Below, in pieces: positions 56,449-64,000 of a stretch of DNA of 64,000 nt. The notes under the pieces are model-generated. The model did not search any database and was not told the DNA's origin. It was given only the letters and a program-made list of their open reading frames with translations. Numbering within the stretch: the stretch's first letter is position 1; every line of letters begins with the position of its first letter. The position numbers and the translations under genes are program-made. This DNA comes from Lepisosteus oculatus (Eukaryota; Chordata; Actinopteri; Semionotiformes; Lepisosteidae): assembly GCF_040954835.1 (NCBI RefSeq), contig NC_090723.1, positions 8,008,001 through 8,072,000 of the forward strand. Direction: 5' to 3'.

Positions 56449-59400
56449 GCAGAGCCCTTCCTATGACCCAGAGAGGCTCCACTACGGAAACCTGTTGTTT
56501 TTCTCAGCTCTTTCCTTCAGATTTTCAGTGCGGAAGTAACCTCTTCTTGCTTTTTTCCCTTTCTCTTCATGTTTTATACAAAAAGTTATTTGTCATCATT
56601 TTGTCTTGGACTTAAAGCTAGAAGTCCATGCCTATGATTCTGATAAGACCTAAGTATTTCTCCAATTTATGTTTTTTCTGCAATGGCATATAAGAACGCT
56701 TGCAGAAATAGTAGAATGGCTATTGAAAACACAATAAACCATAGCATAAGAGTTTTTTTCCATTTTAAGATTATATATTATTCTATTACTTTGCTAGCAA
56801 GAGAAGGCTTTTATCCCCTGAGGCATATACAGTGAGTGTCTAAAACATATCCTAGGTACTTACAGTAGGTAAAATCTTGTTTAACACCAAGAAAAGGTCT
56901 CTATAAATGAAAACATTTGGAAATTCCCAACACTCTTTGAAGTGGTTTCTTTTGTGAATTTGTGAAAAAAATATGTGCATTTATTTATTAAACTGATCGG
57001 TCTCCCACTTACAGATGGCTCTATACTGTACATTGGCCAAAGTCACATTCCTGTTGCATTGTTGTAGACGTGACTTGGCCAGAAACAGAGCAAACAGCCA
57101 TTTATTTTTTTCCTTTTGAACACAGGAATGAACACAGATGAGGAAATGGAACATGACAACCATTTTGATTCAAAAGAAAAGCAAAAGGTATGCAGAACAG
57201 CTGAATTCCTAACTCCCCAGAATCACAACATCTCAAAACGGGGACCTTATTTTCAGACAGGGAGGTGGCAGTACTATTGCAGTGTTTGACTGGAGTGTTC
57301 TGCCTCCAAATTCTTTTATTCACTTTTTAATTGCATTGCAAGCAGACCTCTTCACCATAAGAGATTGAAAGCACATGCTCTGGTGACACGTTTCTGTTTA
57401 CCCAGGTGTAATGCTAATTGTTCCAGAATTGACAACATGATCAGGCATGACTTCTCTTCTGAGCGGGAGAGAGCCAAGTCTCTCCGGGGTATCTGGCAGC
57501 ACGCAGAGGTTAGATCGTCATGTTCACCAGAGGTGTTTTTGCCCCCTGTGGTTCTTTAGTTACGGTTAACATCAGCACTCAGATCGCTGGCTGTGGTGCA
57601 CAATCACACAGCGGTGAGCTGTATTCTTTACACTAGGGAGCCTTAGATGCCATTATCTGTAGCCAAATACAAGCAGTAGGAGGCCAAAAAAAATGACAGA
57701 TGCTCCTATAGGGACACTGTAAAAACATTGGAGCAACCCCACACCTCCTGGCCTGACTCATAGAGATTAAAAAAAAAACAACCCCAAGTCAAGCCCTTCC
57801 TCAGTTTTTAGGCCCTGATTACCATCATCCCCTGCTTTCAATTTTCAACTGTCCTGTTGACCTTTTAACTGCAGTGAAATTGTACCTTATCCGAAATTTG
57901 TTTGAGGAAAAAAACTTTACAGCTATGATATATATTGCTCTGAATTGGCATCTATTGTGCCAAGCAAATTTCCTGTGTCCTATTCTGCGGTACACAGAGT
58001 TAATCTTTGTTTTGTACACGTTATTCTGCCAAGGACAAGCCAGAGTGCAACCCAGACGGAAACATTTACCTCATCTGTGCCTGTGTCTTCATGAATAGCA
58101 GCCCACTTATAGTCAGGGCTTGAGCTCGGAGGGGAACAGGGGTACAGGTGCCTATCCGATGCAGTCCCCTCTGTAAATTCTTGGGTACCCCTTGTTAAAA
58201 GTTAACCATTCTATTTTTGAACCTTTGCTGTAGCACAATCCTTGGGAGTGATGGTGTGCTTGAAAATTCTCTTCAGAGAAACAGTTTCTGTACAGTATGT
58301 CACAGGGGAAGCGATCTCCCACTCAGGCCTGCAAATTACTTCACAGCATAAAGACCCCCAGCCTGGCTCAGTTCCCCTTGACATTTTTTAACATCTGGGG
58401 TATGGCCCCCACTGATGTTTGAGAGACACGTGGATTGAATTGGTTTTGCCTTCTTGTAACAGAACTCTAACATGATCTAAGCCTTTTTCCAAACAATGGT
58501 TTTGTCCAAAGCTTGAGCTCCATGTTTTTCTTTTTCCTTTTAATCAAAAGCAGAATGTGAGGCTATAAGCTCACTCATTCAATATCCTGTCCTGTCAGCT
58601 GATTTTTTGGGCTTGAGCCTTTGAATGATTTCTTGCGAGAAGCAGTCCATTTTTACATCCTGTAGCTGGAAGATTCGGTGCTCATCTCTTGTGTCGCGTT
58701 TCCTCCAGAATCACTGCTGAGGCTCAGTCCCAGCTGCTGTTTCAATTTCTCCTCCTAGCTCGCCTGTTTCATTAGTGAAACCTTCTTTGACTGACTGACA
58801 TTTCCCCTCACAAATAATGCTCACATAGGCATGCGGGAGTCAACATTTGTTCAATGAGGATAGCTGAGTTAGTGAGCAGAACAGACTTTCTCAACTCCGG
58901 CCCACTTAACTGCGAGTCTGAAAATCACACAGGCATGAGCTGCTTTTCAGTTGCCTTGCATGAAACCTTAGTATTGAAGGCGGCTGGCTGTTGCTCAGAC
59001 TGTAAGGTAAATGCTCTGAATGTCAAAAAGCAAACTTATCATGAAGTTTAAATCTTCTTTCCCCAAATGACAGGGATTAAGTGGAGTCTCACAGTGGTCA
59101 AGACTTAACCCTTCAGTTTTGTCATTTCTTATTTTTCTGTTTTTTTCATCCAAAGGTAAATCACACGTCCAAGCTGAAAAAGGAGAACTTGACAACTTTG
59201 AAATCACAGACAGAAGCTTAATTAACTTCAAAGGGAGCTCTGGACTTTGCGTTAAGTGCATCTGTGGTTTCCTGCATCACATACAAGACTGCGGAGTCAG
59301 AAAATATACAGTCTATAGCTGTTATAGTCCAGGGTGCATACAGTGCACATAACTTTTAACAGCTCAGCATTCACCACTTACTAAGGGACATGTTTTTTGA

Positions 59401-61314
59401 ACATCATCTAATTAAAAACCTTGGATTCATTACAGGAAAGACATTCTGTTTTTTTTCATGTTCCATGCCTAGTGCTCTAGTATTTGTGTTCAAAAAGGGC
59501 AGAGCAGGAGTATTTTTGTAATTAACCAAGGCCAGGCTATTGCATCAGTAGAGTCCCTCACTCTCCTGGTCAGGTTCCAAGTTTCAGAAGGACCTTTGCT
59601 GAGATAAGTCAATAAAACAATCTCAGGAAGAAAAGGAAGGACCAGAAGATCCCACAGGTGAAATTGGACTCTGGGGCTCTTGTTTAATAAAATTATCTAC
59701 CTGGTGCTCTTACAAAGGCCTAGGAGATGAGCAAGTGGTTTAAGGGTATGAGAAAATGAAAGAGAGAGCCTAACTTCTTTATCACCCACTTCTTTATTCC
59801 ATATTTTACTGATTCAGGAACCCCTTCTTAAACCATTGCCTTCGGGGTCTTTAAGAGTCAATTTCTGCATGACAGGTGTCTTGCATTTTGGATACCTTAA
59901 TACTTGGGCCATCTGGATTTGGAACAAAACCTCACCACATTCCCACCTTTCCCTTTGAGTGTCCTGAAGGCCTGGGATTTGTGAATTGTGGCTACAAAGA
60001 TCAAAGAAGAAATTAAATTCAGGCATATTATGAAGACGCCAGTTATCACACCTTATCATTAAATGACTATTTTTGGTATGATTGTGAATTGTCTGAATTA
60101 TAAACGTGCTGCAGTCTAATATTGATCCTGCAAAAGCTAGAGGACACAACAAATTATGATTTTGGGGGTGAACGTTTTTTTGTGCTAAAATTAAATCGGT
60201 CTTTGAGCAAAGGTTATGTGCACCAGGAGGATTGGAAACCACTGGTGTAGATTCTGATCTGTAAAGCTGGAAATACTTACTGGAAAAGCATGTTTTAGCG
60301 TGTTTTTTGGAGCTCACGAGAGGCCCGACAGTGAACACGTTTAATGGCTCTGTAATCGGTGAATGAGGTTGCACAGTGTCTGGGGTGACATCTCTCGTAA
60401 AAGTACTGTCTCCCCATGGGTAGATTAATGGCCTGAATGGTTAATTCTCCCACATGATAGCCATAAATATTCATGTGGCAGGTTGATTGTTTTTTTCCAT
60501 TTGATTCTCATGTCTTCTGCCTGGAAGTACCGAGGCAGCAGGTTGTTGCTGGGTCTGTATTAAGGGGTGGGCTTGTCTGCTGCTGTGTGGAGGTGCCACA
60601 ACCTCGTCGGGGCTGGAATTAGGATGGAGGGCAGCCAGACCGTACACCCATGGATTAGCGGTTAGCTGTCCAGCTCCCACATTGTTTCCATTCCCCCCCC
60701 ATGTTCCTCTCGCTGCGAAACAAAACCCTGCCGCTATTTCCAGCGGATTCCCAGCCGCCGGAGTCTCCTGCTGTTTGTATCAAACAATCGATGCATTATA
60801 ACATGAAAAATCAGCAGTGGCACTTTGAGGCCATTTTGCTGGAGCTGCTGTATTGCACTGAAAAGCGTTTGGAGCCCCACAGTCCAGACATCGCCAGATG
60901 GAGCCAGGTCTGTTTCAGTAGCTGGCTGTTGCCTGCATTCCCCAAGCTCTCATGCAGTGCTGTCCACTGAGTTTCCACTGGCTTGTCTGACCCTGTGAGC
61001 ATGCAGTGTTAGCAAGAGAAGCACAAGTGCTGAGAGCAACACAGCTACAGTACACCTGCCACGGGCTGTCCGCAGTGACAAAAGGCCAGTGACTCAGTGG
61101 GGCACAGTTAGGGGAAAAGTGCATGAGCTTTCTTCCTTTCCTGTGCTCAGACTAGGCTGGCAGCGCTGAATGAATCAAGGTCGTTCCTAAATGGAGGCGG
61201 GAAATGGTGATTGCAGGAATACAAAATCAATTTTTTAGTGAAACACAGATAGCAGCAGCCCTCCGTAGTGCTGCGTTAGTCCATGTGTTAATCTCTGGCG
61301 TTTAAACATAGGCG
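56449..61314. other. Presumed CRHR1 intron, no exon seen
   Basis: Unique-looking sequence. The longest frame in the window is here (59814-60374, minus, 186 codons). It has no recognised domain, AT-rich unbiased codons and no splice context, so it is not called as a gene. 58110-58430 has repeat-like text of unknown family. Confidence 0.4.
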
Positions 61315-62185
61315 TTAGAATATAGGAGCCTGATTACCAGCCTTGTGGAGTGGTGTCATCTTAACCATCTCCAGCTCAACACCAGCAAGACTAAAGAAAT
61401 GGTCATGTACCTTTGGAGGAATAAGTCTCCGCTGACCTCTGTTTCCATCCAGGGTGAGGACATAGTGAGGTGCAGTCCTACAAGTACTTAGGGGTACACC
61501 TGGATGATAAGCTGGAGTGGTCTGGTAACACTGACGCCCTGTACAAGAAAGGTCAGAGCCAACTCTATTTTCTTAGGAGGCTCAGGTCCTTTGGTGTGTG
61601 TGGAACACTGCTACGCGCACCATCTTCTACGCTGTTGTGTGCTGGGGCAGCAGCATCATGGCAAGAGATGTAAATAGACTCAATAAGCTCATCAAGAAGC
61701 CTGGCACTGTGTTGGGGATGAGCCTTGACCCCCTGGTGGTGGTGGCGGAGAGGAGAATGCTGGCCAAGCTCACAGCCATCATGAACAACGCCTCTCATCC
61801 GCTACATGGGACTATTATTAGACAGCGGAGCACTTTTAGTAACACACTGCTCCAGCTACAGTGCTCAAGGGAATGTTTTTGCAGGTCCTTCCTCCCAGCG
61901 GCTGTCAGACTGTATAACACTGCCCTAGGCTGGGCCTGTTAGCCCTTCATCTGCTCATCTATCTATGGACACTGCATTAATATACTGTTTATACTGAGGT
62001 ATTTTCAATCTGTATATATATATGTGCATTTTGCACATCTTTTATTTAGTTTGACAGTGACTATTAGCATATGTTGCATAACATTTTAGTCATTTTAATT
62101 TTAGTCTATTCTGATGTCTGTCTTGCTTGTCTTGGGCTGGGCCACTGTTTCCCTTCAGGATCAATAAAGTCTTATCTAATCTCTG
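61315..62185 (+). pseudogene. LINE reverse-transcriptase C-terminal fragment
   Basis: 3' end of a CR1/L2/Rex1-type non-LTR retrotransposon. Frame pieces, in order: 'LNTSKTKEMVMYLWR' (about 61374), 'SYKYLGVHLDDKLEW' with 'YFLRRLRSFGVC' (61476-61600), then 'FYAVVCWGSSIMARDVNRLN' through 'MLAKLTAIMNNASHPL' and 'FLPAAVRLYN' (61625-61920). These are the thumb and C-terminal parts of the RT, broken by at least two frameshifts. The 3' UTR follows and ends near GGATCAATAAAGTCTTATCT. The element is 5'-truncated and inactive. Confidence 0.9.
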
Positions 62186-64000
62186 AAAGCAATGCAGACA
62201 GATAAGCAGAAGGGTATAAGAATCATGTGCCTTTTGCCATCAGTGCCCATGGTAAGGAGAGCTTGTTTCATCTTGAGACATTCTTCATTAGGAGCTGCTT
62301 GGCTACAGACCCTACTAGAGATAATGAGGCACGTGACCTCGATTCATCTGAGCAACACCACTGCTCCTGTTAGACAAATCCTTCCGACGGTCAAAGCAAA
62401 GAGCAGCAGATGCACAGAAAACCGCCAAGCACGGCATAAACACCTAACAGAGAAGAACAGACGCCAGCGAGGCTTCATCCCTACAAACCCTGCTTGATGA
62501 TTGCAATCTGTTCTTTTGGCAAAGAACCACAAAACGTGCAGTTTTTTTTTTTTGGGGGGGAGACGCTAAATCTTAAACACCTCTTTCCTTTATGAATTGC
62601 CTCGGAATCTGACCCATAACTCTCGCTGCCCTCTTGGTCAGGGTGACCTTAAAATAGAAAGCTATCCTCTTCTTGGTTAATCTCTTCTGAAAAGCAGGAC
62701 CTGTGGGGCCCCTTTCACCTGACTTTGCTAATGCTCCTACTCCATTCAACTGCACAGCAACACTCGTCCAGTTTTAGTACAGAATCGCCAAACCGCAGAG
62801 GATAACCTCAGTCCGTCTTGCGTGAATCTGAAAATAATCATGTATATAATATTATATAACATAATAGTATTTTATACTGTATTTAATGATGCAACAGTTT
62901 TTGTGTTATTTTTTGCTTTTAATCTTTTTCTCTCTCACGGGGTCTATTATGACTAAATTGCAAATCGGATTTAAAATCTTGAGAACTCAAAATACAGCAA
63001 GCATCTAATTTTCTCATTGCCCACTGCGAGAGTACGAGGGCCGTGTGTGGAGATGGAGCACGATCGGAGCACAGAATAACGCATGAATGGAGCAGGCAAG
63101 GGGCACAGAACGCCACACGACAGGAAGAGAACTCTGTGGGTGGGTAGGAGGCGAGGGTTCAGAGAAGAGGTTTCAGTCGCTGCCTCTCTGCATGGCCTTG
63201 GAGCCTCTTCAGACACCAGCACTGATATCTTGATTCTCTCCAGCAGCGAACACTGCGATGAGGGCAGTGGGAATAGTTTGCTTTCAATTCTTGCTGTAAC
63301 AGCCTACTGATGTGCTCACACTTCACAATATGTCAATCTCTCTGGAGGACATCAGAGAGTTGGCCTCTGCCCATTATTCCATACAGGACCATGTGGCTGC
63401 TAGTGCTACTTGCCTTTATCCTGTTTAAACATCAAAGACAATCCAAACGCTATAAAACAGGGCCTTCCTTGAATGGACTTTTAATTTAAATTTTTCTACA
63501 GATAAAAACAACTTATGAATGTTCGGTGTGACAGAGATTGATGCCTAATTAAAACAGCATTTTTTTTCTGCACCTCCTATGTCTGTTTAAGAGGTGTCCT
63601 GTTCAGCATTGAAGTAGAGGCTGACAGCTCTAATCGGAAGGTTGCAGCCGACCTGTACCAACCATGAATCTTATTGGGTGTTTGTATATCCATGTCATGA
63701 TTGCCAGCAAACTGAAAATACAGACTACGTTGTTTTTTTTGTTGTGGTGGTGGTTTCGGTGTTGAAGCACAGACAGTGAATAGTCATTTATGCCTGAAAG
63801 GTACCGCTGAATCACCAATGAGATGTTTGAATAAAGTGATAAAGCAACATGTCGACAAGTGGAATGCAGATGTGTAACACTGCAGGAAAAAAGACTAAGT
63901 ACAATAGCAGCAGTAAATGTTATTGGGGGCTTTCATGAAACGTAGATTAAATACTTATCTTTAATCCCCCTTACCAATATTTGCTTTAACTGGAGCTCCC
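62186..64000. other. No gene seen at right edge
   Basis: Unique-looking sequence with a T11-G7 run at about 62541-62560. The extracellular-domain exons of CRHR1 were not recognised here. Confidence 0.45.

Noticed and set aside
61470..61942. Intact retrotransposon ORF
   Set aside because: The reverse-transcriptase homology passes through at least two frames and begins 5'-truncated, so it is a dead fragment.
1..64000. CRISPR array, prokaryotic operon or phage system
   Set aside because: No evenly spaced direct repeats, no dense ORF strings with ribosome-binding sites; the sequence is clearly vertebrate with spliced exons.

Overview
The window looks like nuclear DNA from a ray-finned fish. It has long introns, about 40% GC by eye, GT-AG spliced exons, 5S-rRNA-derived and tRNA-derived SINEs, L2/Rex1-type LINE debris, hAT and MITE-like DNA transposons and solo LTRs. 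Low exon density and the repeat mix would suit a gar, bowfin or sturgeon-like genome as well as a large teleost one. The species cannot be fixed from the sequence alone.

Only one protein-coding gene can be supported: corticotropin-releasing hormone receptor 1 (CRHR1), on the minus strand. Eight consecutive exons (55196 down to 44418) encode the last 270 residues, from the first intracellular loop and TM2 to the C-terminal PDZ ligand. All splice phases agree and there are no frameshifts. The signal peptide, the hormone-binding extracellular domain and TM1 are not visible up to 64000, so they should lie beyond the right edge.

Layout. 1-44 kb is the region 3' of CRHR1. No gene is recognised there; it holds repeats (SINE3-like copies, a tRNA-SINE, a hAT element beside an inverted telomere-like block, three solo LTRs of which one is nested in a hAT element and one in an older repeat, and a Penelope-like fragment) separated by long unique, AT-rich sequence. 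Some of this unique sequence resembles conserved non-coding DNA, and one open block at 38.0-38.35 kb could be a missed exon. 44.4-55.2 kb is the CRHR1 body, with a GC-rich terminal exon and introns carrying SINE/L2 pieces, a hAT-like fragment and a 415-bp MITE with TA target site and about 30-bp terminal inverted repeats. 55.2-64 kb is presumably intron upstream of the TM2 exon, with a second copy of the Penelope-like repeat and a broken LINE reverse-transcriptase end at 61.3-62.2 kb.

No CRISPR, operon, rRNA gene or functional tRNA gene was seen. Most short open frames are chance ORFs or lie inside repeats.
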